From Clostridium sp. (lineage in GTDB: Bacteria > Bacillota > Clostridia > Clostridiales > Clostridiaceae), in contig JARKVD010000001.1 in assembly GCA_029851835.1 (NCBI GenBank), forward strand, positions 1 through 63,728: a DNA stretch of 63,728 nt, in the 5' to 3' direction. The first letter of the stretch is position 1. Each line of letters begins with the position of its first letter. Positions 8,846 through 18,580 of this stretch are shown here, piece by piece. Under the pieces are notes generated by a model that saw only the letters and a program-made list of their open reading frames with translations, had not been told where the DNA came from and did no database searches. A program made the translations under genes and the position numbers.

Positions 8846-9403
8846 ATGGATTCAGTTAAGTTGTTAGAAGAAAATCCAATAATAGCAGCAGTTAAAAATG
8901 AAGGTGAACTAGAAATTGCTTTAAAATCAGAAGTGCAAGTCATTTTTGTTTTATTTGGAGATATACTTGAAATAAAAGCAATTAGTAACAAGATAGATTT
9001 AAGTGATAAAGTTGGAATAATACATATAGATTTAGTTGAGGGTATTACAGGAAGAGAAGCAGGAATCCGATACCTTAAAGAAGAAACAAAGTTTAAGGGA
9101 GTTATAAGCACCAAGCCTCAAGTGGTTAAGTATGCTAAAAACTATGGACTTTTAGGAATTCAAAGGGTTTTTATATTTGATACACTTTCACTTAATAATG
9201 CAAAGAAACATTTAGGGGCTGAATGTGATGCCATAGAGGTTTTACCTGGTGTTATACCAAAGGTTATTGAAAAACTGGCTTGTAATGCTGGAAAGCCAAT
9301 TGTGGCTGGTGGACTTATTGAGTCTAAGGAAGAGGTCATTACAGCTTTAAATTCAGGTGCTACCTGTGTATCAACAACAAGGAAAGAAATTTGGACTATG
9401 TAG
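8846..9403 (+). CDS. glpP: Glycerol operon antiterminator GlpP
   Basis: This 185-residue protein is a TIM-barrel-like RNA-binding regulator that, in its family, binds glycerol-3-phosphate and then prevents termination in glp leader RNAs. Recognisable parts are the N-terminal ENPIIAAVK, the IHIDLVEGI strand, GVISTKP, IEVLPGVIPKV and the phosphate-binding GKPIVAGGLI near the C terminus. The ATG at 8846 has GAGGGG 7 bases upstream and is preferred to a TTG at 8828. It directly precedes glpK, with a hairpin-containing gap between them, and a second glp transcription unit with a leader terminator starts at 11.5 kb. Confidence 0.93.
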   Translation: MDSVKLLEENPIIAAVKNEGELEIALKSEVQVIFVLFGDILEIKAISNKIDLSDKVGIIHIDLVEGITGREAGIRYLKEETKFKGVISTKPQVVKYAKNYGLLGIQRVFIFDTLSLNNAKKHLGAECDAIEVLPGVIPKVIEKLACNAGKPIVAGGLIESKEEVITALNSGATCVSTTRKEIWTM

Positions 9404-9412
9404 GCAAGATAC

Positions 9413-9467
9413 TGGAGAAGGGCTCCATAAGGCTAGGATGCTAGTTTTATGCGCCTTTTATTTTATT
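9413..9467 (+). promoter_or_regulatory. Candidate GlpP-controlled leader hairpins before glpK
   Basis: Two hairpins lie between glpP and glpK: TGGAG (9413-9417) with CTCCA (9423-9427), then AAGGC (9429-9433) with GCCTT (9453-9457) followed by a T-rich run. The second has terminator character. Known GlpP biology (antitermination upstream of glpFK and glpD in Bacillus) makes it a candidate target, but the stems are short. Confidence 0.4.
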
Positions 9468-9471
9468 ATAA

Positions 9472-10995
<1,524 letters not shown>

Positions 10996-11003
10996 AGGAT
11001 GGT

Positions 11004-11450
11004 ATGGAATTTAAATTAAAAAAATTTAATGAGCTGACAGTTGAAGAATTATATAAGCTATTGAGGGTTAGAAATGAAGTCTTTGTAGTTGAACAAAATT
11101 GTGTTTATCAAGATTGCGATAATAAAGATTATGATGCGTATCATTTATTTTGTGAGCATGAAGATGAAATTATAGGATGTTTAAGGATATTAAACAGAGG
11201 AGTTTCCTATGAGGAGGCATCTATTGGGCGTGTATTAATTAAAGAAAAATATAGGCATACAGGCATAAGTAAGGCGATGATGGTTGAGGCTTTAAGGTTT
11301 ATTAAAAATGAGCTTAAAGAAACTGAGGTTAGAATTTCAGCTCAGGTTTATATAAAGAAATTTTATGAGAATGTTGGATTTGAAGTTGTTTCAGAAGAAT
11401 ACCTAGAGGATAATATACCTCACGTTCAGATGTTGTATAAAAGAAATTAA
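11004..11450 (+). CDS. GNAT acetyltransferase, ElaA type
   Basis: This 148-residue protein matches the ElaA branch of GNAT proteins: the LLRVRNEVFVVEQNC segment, YQDCDNKD, the IGRVLIKEKYRHTGISKAMM acetyl-CoA-binding region and a C-terminal FYENVGFEVV. ATG 11004 was preferred over an upstream in-frame ATG inside glpK because GAGG precedes it and homologues start near MEFKLKKF. It lies directly after glpK (8 bases) and is likely co-transcribed. The acceptor substrate is unknown. Confidence 0.88.
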   Translation: MEFKLKKFNELTVEELYKLLRVRNEVFVVEQNCVYQDCDNKDYDAYHLFCEHEDEIIGCLRILNRGVSYEEASIGRVLIKEKYRHTGISKAMMVEALRFIKNELKETEVRISAQVYIKKFYENVGFEVVSEEYLEDNIPHVQMLYKRN

Positions 11451-11483
11451 AGTTTTATCATTCATGGACACTTTTCATGTTTT

Positions 11484-11512
11484 TTGATATTATAGTGGTA
11501 TAGATATATAAA
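11484..11512 (+). promoter_or_regulatory. Probable promoter of the glycerol-3-phosphate dehydrogenase operon
   Basis: TTGATA (11484-11489), a 17-base spacer and TATAAA (11507-11512) lie in the 233-base gap after the GNAT gene. The implied RNA starts about 15-20 bases before a strong terminator and then carries a structured element and the next ribosome binding site, which suits leader control. Confidence 0.55.
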
Positions 11513-11533
11513 TTAGTGCTAAGAGAGATGTAG

Positions 11534-11587
11534 AGACAAGCACAAAATAAGGATTAAAAAATCCTTGTTTTGGCTTGTCTTTTTTTA
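11534..11587 (+). terminator. Strong leader terminator upstream of the G3P dehydrogenase genes
   Basis: Three nested paired blocks, AGACAAGC/GCTTGTCT, CAAAA/TTTTG and AAGGATT/AATCCTT, form a 20-bp interrupted stem with an AAAA loop, followed by seven T. It could simply end the glpP-glpK-GNAT transcript. Because a promoter lies just upstream of it and the glp genes downstream, it may also be a GlpP-regulated leader terminator. Confidence 0.85.
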
Positions 11588-11596
11588 TTTATTAAA

Positions 11597-11668
11597 GGAA
11601 ACTCCTTTTTATATTCACTGGAAGGAGTAAGTTCCATTATCCAAATCATAGATTTGGATGTTTACTTA
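11597..11668 (+). repeat. Dispersed two-hairpin RNA element, copy 1
   Basis: Hairpin I is GGAA-ACTCCTT (11597-11607) with AAGGAGT (11622-11628) and TTCC. Hairpin II has the outer pair TAAGT (11628-11632)/ACTTA (11664-11668), a CAT/ATG pair and an inner perfect CCAAATC-ATA-GATTTGG (11641-11657). The element ends 2 bases before GGAGG of the downstream gene. Hairpin I's 5' arm could alternatively pair with that AAAGGAGG. Confidence 0.8.
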
Positions 11669-11683
11669 AAGGAGGAAGATTAA

Positions 11684-13111
11684 ATGTATGATATAGCGAT
11701 AATAGGAGCAGGGGTAATTGGTGCATCAATATTTCGGGAACTTATGAAGTATGATTTGAAGGTTGTTGTAATAGAGAAGGAAAATGATGTTGCCATGGGA
11801 ACATCAAAGGCAAATTCAGCAATAATTCATGCTGGATATGACCCAAAGGCTGGTACTTTGATGGCTAAATATAATGTGAGAGGCAATGAGATGTTTGAGG
11901 ATATCTGTAGAGAGTTAAGTGTTCCATTTAAAAGAAATGGATCTTTAGTTATTGCTTTTGATGAATCTGATATGGAAACCATAAAAGATTTATATGAAAA
12001 TGGCAATGCTGTTGGGGTTAAGGGTCTTGAAATATTAAATAGAGAGCAGGTTTTAGAAAAAGAACCAAATATAAATCCACAGATAGTAGGGGCCCTTTAT
12101 GCACCTACAGGAGCTATTGTTGGACCTTATGAGTATACAATTGCACTAATGGAGAACGCTGTAGCTAATGGTGGGGTTTTAAAGCTTGGGAGTGAGGTTG
12201 CGACTATTGAAAAAGAAGACTTTTTTAGAATTGTAACAGCTAAAGGTGAGGTAATAGAAAGTAGATTTGTTATTAATGCTGCTGGAGTTTATGCAGATAA
12301 GATACACAATATGGTTTGTAAGGAAAGTTTTAAAATTAACCCTATAAAGGGCGAGTATTTTGTAATGGATAATAGTCAATGCCATGTAGTTAGACACACT
12401 ATATTCCAGTGTCCATCTTTAAATGGAAAAGGAGTTTTAGTTACACCAACGGTTCATGGAAATCTCATAGTAGGACCAAATGCAGAGAGTGTTGATGATA
12501 AGGATAATGTATCAACAACAGCGGAGAATTTAGAGTATATCAGAAATAAATCATTGAAAATTACAGAGAAAATTAATTTTAGAGAGGCTATAAGAAATTT
12601 TGCAGGCCTTAGGGCAAATCCAGATTGTGGTGACTTTATTGTTGAGGAAAATAAAGGAACTAAGGGGTTTATAGATGTTGCTGGAATGAAATCTCCAGGA
12701 CTTTCATCTGCTCCAGCCATTGCAGAAGATGTTATAGAAATATTAAAAAGTGCAGGTTTGGATGCGAAAAGGAAGGATGACTTTATTGCTCAAAGAAAAC
12801 AGATTAATTTTATGGAGCTTTCACAAGAAGAAAAAGGAGAGTTAATAAAAAAAGATAAAAGGTACGGCAGAATAATATGTAGATGTGAGAGTATAACTGA
12901 AGGTGAGATTGTAGATAGCATAAGACGATCCTTCGGGAAGATAAGTCTTGATGGAGTAAAGAGACGATGCAGGCCAGGTATGGGAAGATGTCAAGGTGGA
13001 TTCTGTGGCCCAAGGGTTCAGGAGATAATTGCTAGAGAATTAAATATACCAATGGAAGATATAGAATTAGATAAAGAAGGCTCATATATTTTAGTTGGAA
13101 AAACGAAATAG
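11684..13111 (+). CDS. FAD-dependent glycerol-3-phosphate dehydrogenase-like protein with BFD [2Fe-2S] domain
   Basis: The 475-residue protein starts with a Rossmann FAD site (IIGAGVIGASIF) and has the DAO-type fold of the GlpA/GlpO and L-2-hydroxyglutarate oxidase families (ANSAIIHAGYD, GEYFVMD). After residue 390 comes a BFD-type cysteine cluster (CRC, CRPGMGRCQGGFC) for a [2Fe-2S] centre. With the next two genes it forms the clostridial three-gene dehydrogenase set. Its position just after glpP-glpK makes oxidation of glycerol-3-phosphate to DHAP the likely reaction. AGGAGG precedes the ATG. The leader holds a promoter, a terminator and RNA element copy 1. Confidence 0.88.
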   Translation: MYDIAIIGAGVIGASIFRELMKYDLKVVVIEKENDVAMGTSKANSAIIHAGYDPKAGTLMAKYNVRGNEMFEDICRELSVPFKRNGSLVIAFDESDMETIKDLYENGNAVGVKGLEILNREQVLEKEPNINPQIVGALYAPTGAIVGPYEYTIALMENAVANGGVLKLGSEVATIEKEDFFRIVTAKGEVIESRFVINAAGVYADKIHNMVCKESFKINPIKGEYFVMDNSQCHVVRHTIFQCPSLNGKGVLVTPTVHGNLIVGPNAESVDDKDNVSTTAENLEYIRNKSLKITEKINFREAIRNFAGLRANPDCGDFIVEENKGTKGFIDVAGMKSPGLSSAPAIAEDVIEILKSAGLDAKRKDDFIAQRKQINFMELSQEEKGELIKKDKRYGRIICRCESITEGEIVDSIRRSFGKISLDGVKRRCRPGMGRCQGGFCGPRVQEIIARELNIPMEDIELDKEGSYILVGKTK

Positions 13112-13124
13112 GGGGATGACGGAT

Positions 13125-14375
13125 ATGTATGATTTAATTGTGATAGGTGGAGGTCCGGCTGGTCTTGCAGCTGCTTTTGAAGCTTATAGTAATGGAATAG
13201 AAAATATTTTAATAATAGAAAGAGACAGGGAACTTGGAGGAATTTTAAATCAGTGTATTCATAATGGGTTTGGACTTCATACTTTTAAAGAGGAGTTAAC
13301 GGGACCAGAGTATGCACAGAGATATATTGATATGATTAATGATACTAGGGTAGAAGTAAAGCTTGATACTATGGTTCTTGAAGTTAAACTTAATAAAGAA
13401 GTTCATGTGATAAATGAGAAAGAAGGATATCTTATTTTGAAGGCCAAGGCAGTAATTCTTGCTATGGGATGCAGGGAAAGAACCAGAGGAGCTATAAATA
13501 TGCCAGGAGACAGACCTTCAGGTATATTTACAGCAGGAGCGGCCCAGAGATATATAAATATGGAGGGGTATATGCCAGGGAGAGAAGTTGTGATACTTGG
13601 TTCAGGTGATATTGGACTTATTATGGCTCGAAGGATGAGTCTGGAGGGCGCTAAGGTAAAAGCAGTTGTGGAGCTTATGCCTTACTCTAATGGGTTAAAT
13701 AGAAATATTGTTCAGTGTTTAAATGACTATGATATTCCCCTATACCTTTCACATACAGTAACAAAGGTTATTGGAAAGAGCAGATTAGAAAAGGTTATTA
13801 TATCAAAGGTTGATGAAAATAGGAGACCAATAAAGGGAACAGAAATTGAGTTTGACTGTGATACTTTATTATTATCAGTAGGATTAATTCCAGAGAATGA
13901 ATTATCATCAAAGGCCGGAATTGAAAAAGACAGTAGAACTAATGGGTTAATAGTGAATGAGAGTATGGAAACTTCAGCTGAAGGAATCTTTGCTTGCGGT
14001 AATGTTGTTCATGTTCATGATTTAGTTGACTTTGTAAGTACTGAAGCTAAACATGCTGGAGCTTGTGCTGCTAAGTATATAAAAGGTAAATTAGCAAAAG
14101 GAATTTATGTTGATATTATCAATGGAAAAAATATCAACTACACAGTACCTCAAAAATTAAATGTTGATGCAGTAGAGGATAAACTTACTGTATTCATGAG
14201 AGTAAATAATATATATCATAATAAAAGGTTAATAGTTAAATGCGGTGATGAAATTATAGCTACCTTTAAGAGGCAGCACTTGGTACCAGCTGAAATGGAA
14301 AAGTTAGTTTTAACTAAATCTCAATTAAGTAAGATAAATGCAGATATAACTATATCTCTAGAGGATGGTGAATAG
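13125..14375 (+). CDS. FAD/NAD-dependent oxidoreductase, dehydrogenase partner subunit
   Basis: This 416-residue pyridine nucleotide-disulfide-type flavoprotein has an N-terminal FAD-binding VIGGGPAGLAAA, the CIHNGFGL and AMGCRERTRG segments, a second Rossmann motif (VVILGSGDIGLIMARR) and the late GIFACGNVVHVHDLVD. Its partner upstream oxidises the substrate, and this subunit probably passes electrons to NAD(P) or a ferredoxin. ATG 13125 lies 9 bases after GGGGG and is preferred to ATG 13116. It overlaps none of the flanking genes but is spaced by only a few bases on both sides. Confidence 0.88.
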   Translation: MYDLIVIGGGPAGLAAAFEAYSNGIENILIIERDRELGGILNQCIHNGFGLHTFKEELTGPEYAQRYIDMINDTRVEVKLDTMVLEVKLNKEVHVINEKEGYLILKAKAVILAMGCRERTRGAINMPGDRPSGIFTAGAAQRYINMEGYMPGREVVILGSGDIGLIMARRMSLEGAKVKAVVELMPYSNGLNRNIVQCLNDYDIPLYLSHTVTKVIGKSRLEKVIISKVDENRRPIKGTEIEFDCDTLLLSVGLIPENELSSKAGIEKDSRTNGLIVNESMETSAEGIFACGNVVHVHDLVDFVSTEAKHAGACAAKYIKGKLAKGIYVDIINGKNINYTVPQKLNVDAVEDKLTVFMRVNNIYHNKRLIVKCGDEIIATFKRQHLVPAEMEKLVLTKSQLSKINADITISLEDGE

Positions 14376-14376
14376 T

Positions 14377-14733
14377 ATGATAAAAGAATTAATTTGTATA
14401 AGCTGTCCAATGGGATGTCATCTAAAAGTGGATGTAGAGAATAAGACAGTTGAAGGAAATACATGTAAAAGAGGAGAGGTATATGGAATAAATGAAATTA
14501 CTAATCCAGTAAGGGTAATAACCTCAACAGTTAAAGTAATAAATGGTGAGCTCCCTGTAATACCAGTTAAAACTAAAGAACCTGTACCAAAGGATATGAA
14601 TTTCAAAGTAATGGAAGCTTTGAAAGGGGTTCAAGTTGAGGCACCAATAAAAGTTGGAGATATTATTGTTAAAAATATTTTAGAAACAGGCATAGATATA
14701 GTAGCAACAAGAAATATAAGAAAAAAAGAATAG
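14377..14733 (+). CDS. DUF1667 cysteine-rich protein of the glp dehydrogenase set
   Basis: The 118-residue protein has four Cys in the first third (ELICISCPMGCHL... NTCKRG), in the arrangement of DUF1667 proteins. These are routinely encoded with the two preceding flavoproteins in clostridia. It likely carries a small metal or Fe-S site and takes part in electron transfer, a role inferred from context. It starts one base after the previous stop and ends the operon. No direct activity is known to me. Confidence 0.85.
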   Translation: MIKELICISCPMGCHLKVDVENKTVEGNTCKRGEVYGINEITNPVRVITSTVKVINGELPVIPVKTKEPVPKDMNFKVMEALKGVQVEAPIKVGDIIVKNILETGIDIVATRNIRKKE

Positions 14734-14881
14734 AAGTCTTTTTATGTAAATTTAATTTAGAATATATAGTTCAAAGAGTAAATACAGACAATAAAATGGA
14801 GATTTGGAAGTAGCGCTTAAAAGGAATAAACCTAACAGCAAGTTAATATATTTAGTATATAACAATAGTAGGTGGGATTAT

Positions 14882-15211
14882 ATGTCACAGAGAAGAATTA
14901 TAGAAGGTTATGCATCTGATATAAATATGACGGTAGACCAATTGGCGAAGTCTGTGGGAATATATAAAACTTTGATAGACTCTACATCAAGCTTAAACTG
15001 TATTGCGTTGGCAAGCAAAAGTGATGTGAAGGATGCATTAAAAAGAGCTCGTGAAGTTGGAGAAATTATAGATGAGCTTATAGATTCCTTGGAATATGCT
15101 TTATGTACCTGGTCAAAATATTTAAAATTAAAAACAGAATATATAAATTGTAGATTGGACATGTGTTATATAGAAGCTCAAGTTGAGGAAGAGCTTAGGC
15201 TTCAAGGATAA
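14882..15211 (+). CDS. Hypothetical protein, 109 residues
   Basis: I do not recognise a family. The protein looks mostly helical and soluble, with heptad-like acidic/basic stretches (ALKRAREVGEIIDELIDSL) and two Cys near the C terminus. ATG 14882 follows GGTGGGA by about 6 bases. A TTG at 14804, with GGAG only 3 bases upstream, would add 26 residues. It sits alone between the glp operon and a strong terminator (15282-15317). The sequence KSVGIYKTLIDSTSSL might belong to a small HTH, but that is not convincing. Confidence 0.7.
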   Translation: MSQRRIIEGYASDINMTVDQLAKSVGIYKTLIDSTSSLNCIALASKSDVKDALKRAREVGEIIDELIDSLEYALCTWSKYLKLKTEYINCRLDMCYIEAQVEEELRLQG

Positions 15212-15281
15212 TATACAAATTATAAAAAAACATTGAAGAAGAGCGTAATTTTATAGTAATAAATAATTCAATAGTGACACA

Positions 15282-15317
15282 AAATAGTTTAAAGATAATC
15301 TTTAAACTATTTTTTTA
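15282..15317 (+). terminator. Intrinsic terminator
   Basis: A perfect 14-bp stem AAATAGTTTAAAGA (15282-15295)/TCTTTAAACTATTT (15299-15312), with loop TAA, is followed by a T run. It ends transcription from the 14882 gene. Confidence 0.9.
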
Positions 15318-15349
15318 TGAATTTATTTATAGTTATTAGGAGGAAGACT

Positions 15350-16282
15350 GTGAAAAGAATTATTGCAAGTATGCTTTTATCTTTAAATATTTTAAGCTTT
15401 GGTAGAAATATTACCCCAGTTGATTTAGATGAAGTAGTAAAGTGTGACTCAGAGATAAGTTATGATATAAAAATGAAACAGGACATTTTAACAATAATGA
15501 TGGCATATCCAAATTACATAATAGGAATAGAGAAAGGTAACGAAGGGATTTATTTAATAACTGATAAAGGTGAAAAAATAATATATGATGATATGCAGGT
15601 CAAAAATTCTGAGCAGAAAATGAACAATGCAGATATACAGGACATATTAGAGGAGATTTATCCTCTTGATATGCCGACCAGGCTTGCAGCAGAAGACTCT
15701 GACCCTGGAAGATACAGATGCTATGCTCTTTTAAATTCGGTTTATGGAAAATCTGAATATGAGGTAAGCTCTAATCTAATAGGGGTATATGCGCCATATA
15801 GCAAGTATCAGTTTAATAAAAATAATGGTGCAGCAGAAGCATTAGATGGAGCAATGAAAGAGTTAAAGGAATTAGCAGCTTCAAGTGGAAAGGTGGCAGG
15901 GTTAATAGGAAGTACAAATGGGACCTTTAACTATAGAGTTATATCAGGAACAGGAAAACTTAGTCCTCATGCCTATGGGATAGCTATAGATATAGCTAGT
16001 AATCCAAGTGATTATTGGAAGTGGTCTAATAGAGAAGCTGGAGAAAAGAGAGTTTTATATTATCCTGAAGAGCTTGTTAGGACCTTTGAAAAATATAATT
16101 TTGTTTGGGGCGGAAAGTGGGGGCATTTTGATACCCTACATTTTGAATATAGGCCTGAAATTTTAATTAAAGCTAGATACTTTTCAGAACCTATTGGAGA
16201 ATCAGAACAATGGTATAAACAAGTTCCATTGGATGAAAATACACAAGAGTATATAAATATTATTGAAGGTGAACTAGGTTAA
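15350..16282 (+). CDS. Exported M15-family D,D-carboxypeptidase-like protein
   Basis: The 310-residue protein begins with a hydrophobic signal (KRIIASMLLSLNILSFG). The C-terminal half carries the M15 (VanY/D-Ala-D-Ala carboxypeptidase) zinc motifs: SPHAYGIAIDIA with ligands His and Asp, and GHFDTLHFEYRPE with the final His. It probably trims peptidoglycan stem peptides outside the membrane. The start is GTG at 15350, with AGGAGG 8 bases upstream; an upstream ATG lacks a site. It is followed after about 30 bases by another exported wall-type hydrolase. Confidence 0.87.
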   Translation: MKRIIASMLLSLNILSFGRNITPVDLDEVVKCDSEISYDIKMKQDILTIMMAYPNYIIGIEKGNEGIYLITDKGEKIIYDDMQVKNSEQKMNNADIQDILEEIYPLDMPTRLAAEDSDPGRYRCYALLNSVYGKSEYEVSSNLIGVYAPYSKYQFNKNNGAAEALDGAMKELKELAASSGKVAGLIGSTNGTFNYRVISGTGKLSPHAYGIAIDIASNPSDYWKWSNREAGEKRVLYYPEELVRTFEKYNFVWGGKWGHFDTLHFEYRPEILIKARYFSEPIGESEQWYKQVPLDENTQEYINIIEGELG

Positions 16283-16314
16283 ATTTGCTAAGGGGCTTAA
16301 TAAGGAGATCAAGT

Positions 16315-17436
16315 ATGAAAGTCATCAGAATTATTAAAGATGTGTTGCGAAGAAGTTTACTAGTTACAATGGTTCTAATCTCTTTTACTAATACAGCTGC
16401 CCTTGCTTTCGTTAGCAGTGAAGGTGTTGATGGAGAAGTAAAGGAAGAGATTAAGGAATTTATACAAAAGACTATATCAGAAAGAAATAAGGCCATTGTT
16501 ACAGGAGAAAAAGAAGGTATAAAGGCCGTTTATGATATGGAAACTAAGTATGGACAATGGGCATATGAAAGTGAAGAAAAGAAAATGATTTATCTTCATA
16601 ACTGGGAGCAGAAGCAAGGTGTAAAAATTATTGAAATTGTTCCTTTAGTTATAATAAATAAGATTACTGAAAAGGAGGGTGGAGGATTTAAGGTTAACTT
16701 TACATGCTCCACAGAATATCGTTATGTTTATGAAGATAGACCGAGTGAGGTGAATAATTCCAGGATAGGAACCTATCATGTATTAGGTCTTGTATTTAAG
16801 AATGATAAATACTTAATAAGCAAAGAATGGTATACAGACCCATTTGCAGATTCATTAAATCTTGAAAAGCTTAATGTTGGAGATGTAAAAAGTTTTATAT
16901 TATCTCAAGAAGCAAGGGACTTTACAACTTTAGATCCTAGAAGAGTAGCAGCTAAGGAGTATGCTGATAAATATTGTGGAGCAGCTACAGAAGAGGAATT
17001 TGAATTCAAATATAATAAAAATTATAGAAACTTTAATCCAGCAGGTGGCGATTGTGCAAACTTTGCATCACAAATACTCCATGAGGGCGGCGGATTTAGA
17101 AAAAATTACTCTTGGAACTATGAAAAAGGAGATGCAAGTGCATCATGGGTAAATGCAGATAAATTTAAGGATTATTGGATATATAGTGGAAGAGCTTCTG
17201 TTATAGCTCATGGAACTTATGAAAAGGTATATAAAGCTTCATATCAGCTACTACCAGGAGACTTTGTGGCCTATGAGAAAAAGGGAGATATTAAGCATAT
17301 CTCTGTTGTTACTAATGCAGATTCAAGAGGTTATTCCCTTGTAACCTGTCACAACACAGATAGGAATGATGTGCCTTGGGATTTAGGTTGGAGTGATAAG
17401 AATATTAAGTTTTGGCTTATTAGAGTTCATTTCTAA
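16315..17436 (+). CDS. Exported protein with C-terminal amidase-like (Amidase_6) domain
   Basis: This 373-residue protein has a signal peptide (about residues 8-34, ending TAALAF), an N-terminal region of about 190 residues without a recognisable fold, and a C-terminal Cys/His hydrolase domain. The likely catalytic Cys is in GGDCANFASQ (about residue 246), and the His is in DIKHISVV (about 327), followed by TCHNTDR. This pattern fits the putative amidase domain seen in Bacillus and Clostridium exported proteins. ATG 16315 follows AAGGAGA. Likely substrate: peptidoglycan or a cell-surface peptide (inference). It pairs with the preceding M15 protein. Confidence 0.85.
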   Translation: MKVIRIIKDVLRRSLLVTMVLISFTNTAALAFVSSEGVDGEVKEEIKEFIQKTISERNKAIVTGEKEGIKAVYDMETKYGQWAYESEEKKMIYLHNWEQKQGVKIIEIVPLVIINKITEKEGGGFKVNFTCSTEYRYVYEDRPSEVNNSRIGTYHVLGLVFKNDKYLISKEWYTDPFADSLNLEKLNVGDVKSFILSQEARDFTTLDPRRVAAKEYADKYCGAATEEEFEFKYNKNYRNFNPAGGDCANFASQILHEGGGFRKNYSWNYEKGDASASWVNADKFKDYWIYSGRASVIAHGTYEKVYKASYQLLPGDFVAYEKKGDIKHISVVTNADSRGYSLVTCHNTDRNDVPWDLGWSDKNIKFWLIRVHF

Positions 17437-17539
17437 AAGTAAAAATAAAATATAGATAAAATTCAACTTTATATTAACCATATAAGGATACATGGCATAC
17501 CCTAAAGTATAACAATTTATGAGTTAGGTGATGAAGCAT

Positions 17540-18484
17540 ATGTATCCTTTAAAATTTAGGAATATATATTATGAGAAACCTTGGGGAAGCAGTAAACTTT
17601 CGGAGTATAGAAATGATATTGATAATGAAAATATAGGGGAAAGCTGGGAAATTGCCTGCCATGACAATGGCATGACAGAAGTAAGTAATGGAAAATTTGC
17701 AGGTGAAACATTAATAAGTGTTATAAATAAAATGAAAAGAAAGCTCCTGGGAGATAAAATTTACAAGGACAAACTTTCGAATAAAGATTTTCCACTTCTA
17801 ATAAAATTAATTAGTGCAGGAAAAAATTTATCGGTTCAGGTTCATCCAGATAATAATTATGCTCTATTAAAGGAAAATGATAATGGAAAGATAGAAGCTT
17901 GGTATATTTTAAGTGTGGAGGATGAGGCAGAAATTATTGTAGGTACCCATGGATGCACTAAGGAAAGTTTCAAGGAAAGCTGTAGTTGCGAAAAGGTAGA
18001 GTGCTTTATGAATAGAATTCATGTTAGGCCTGGTGAACTATATTTGATAGAGCCAGGTTTGTTACACTCCATAGGAAAGGGAGTAATACTTTTAGAAATA
18101 CAGCAGAATAGTGATATTACTTACAGAGTATACGATTATAATCGAGGAAGACAGCTTCATATTTCTGATGCCCTTAAGGTGATAGATTTTGATTTGAAAG
18201 CAAAAGCTATCAAAATAAATAAGAATGTAAGCTTTCAAAAGTGTGTAACTAGAGAAGGTTTTAATATAGATATATACGACATCGATGGTGAAATGTGTGA
18301 AACAAGTGATAAAGATAAATTTTACATTTATACCTGTGTTGAAGGTGAAGGTATAATACAGTATGAAGATGATGGAGTTCAGTGTGAGGAACACATTTCT
18401 AATTTAGAAAGTGTTTTAATTCCAGCTTATTTAGGAAATCATACTTTGCAAGGTAAAATGAAATTGATAAAGAGCTATGTGTAG
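17540..18484 (+). CDS. manA: Mannose-6-phosphate isomerase, class I
   Basis: The enzyme interconverts mannose-6-phosphate and fructose-6-phosphate with a zinc ion. At 314 residues it matches the short Gram-positive form. Motifs are the N-terminal YEKPWGSSKL, the zinc-site VQVHPDN, the cupin-type AGELYLIEPGLLHSIG-like region (here RPGELYLIEPGLLHSIG) and LLEIQQNSDITYRVYDYNR. Three starts are possible (GTG 17528, ATG 17531, ATG 17540); I chose 17540 because AGGTGA lies 8 bases upstream and homologues start near YPLKF. It is monocistronic. Confidence 0.92.
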   Translation: MYPLKFRNIYYEKPWGSSKLSEYRNDIDNENIGESWEIACHDNGMTEVSNGKFAGETLISVINKMKRKLLGDKIYKDKLSNKDFPLLIKLISAGKNLSVQVHPDNNYALLKENDNGKIEAWYILSVEDEAEIIVGTHGCTKESFKESCSCEKVECFMNRIHVRPGELYLIEPGLLHSIGKGVILLEIQQNSDITYRVYDYNRGRQLHISDALKVIDFDLKAKAIKINKNVSFQKCVTREGFNIDIYDIDGEMCETSDKDKFYIYTCVEGEGIIQYEDDGVQCEEHISNLESVLIPAYLGNHTLQGKMKLIKSYV

Positions 18485-18503
18485 ACATAGCTCTTTAATA
18501 TTT
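18469..18503 (+). terminator. Terminator overlapping the manA stop
   Basis: AAAGAGCTATG (18469-18479) pairs with CATAGCTCTTT (18486-18496) and is followed by a weak T-rich tail. The gene's stop codon lies within the loop. Confidence 0.75.
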
Positions 18504-18580
18504 TATTAATTTTACAATATTCTAAATACGTGATAGATTATTAGTGGATGTAATTTATAAGTGCTATAGGGGGAAGACAT

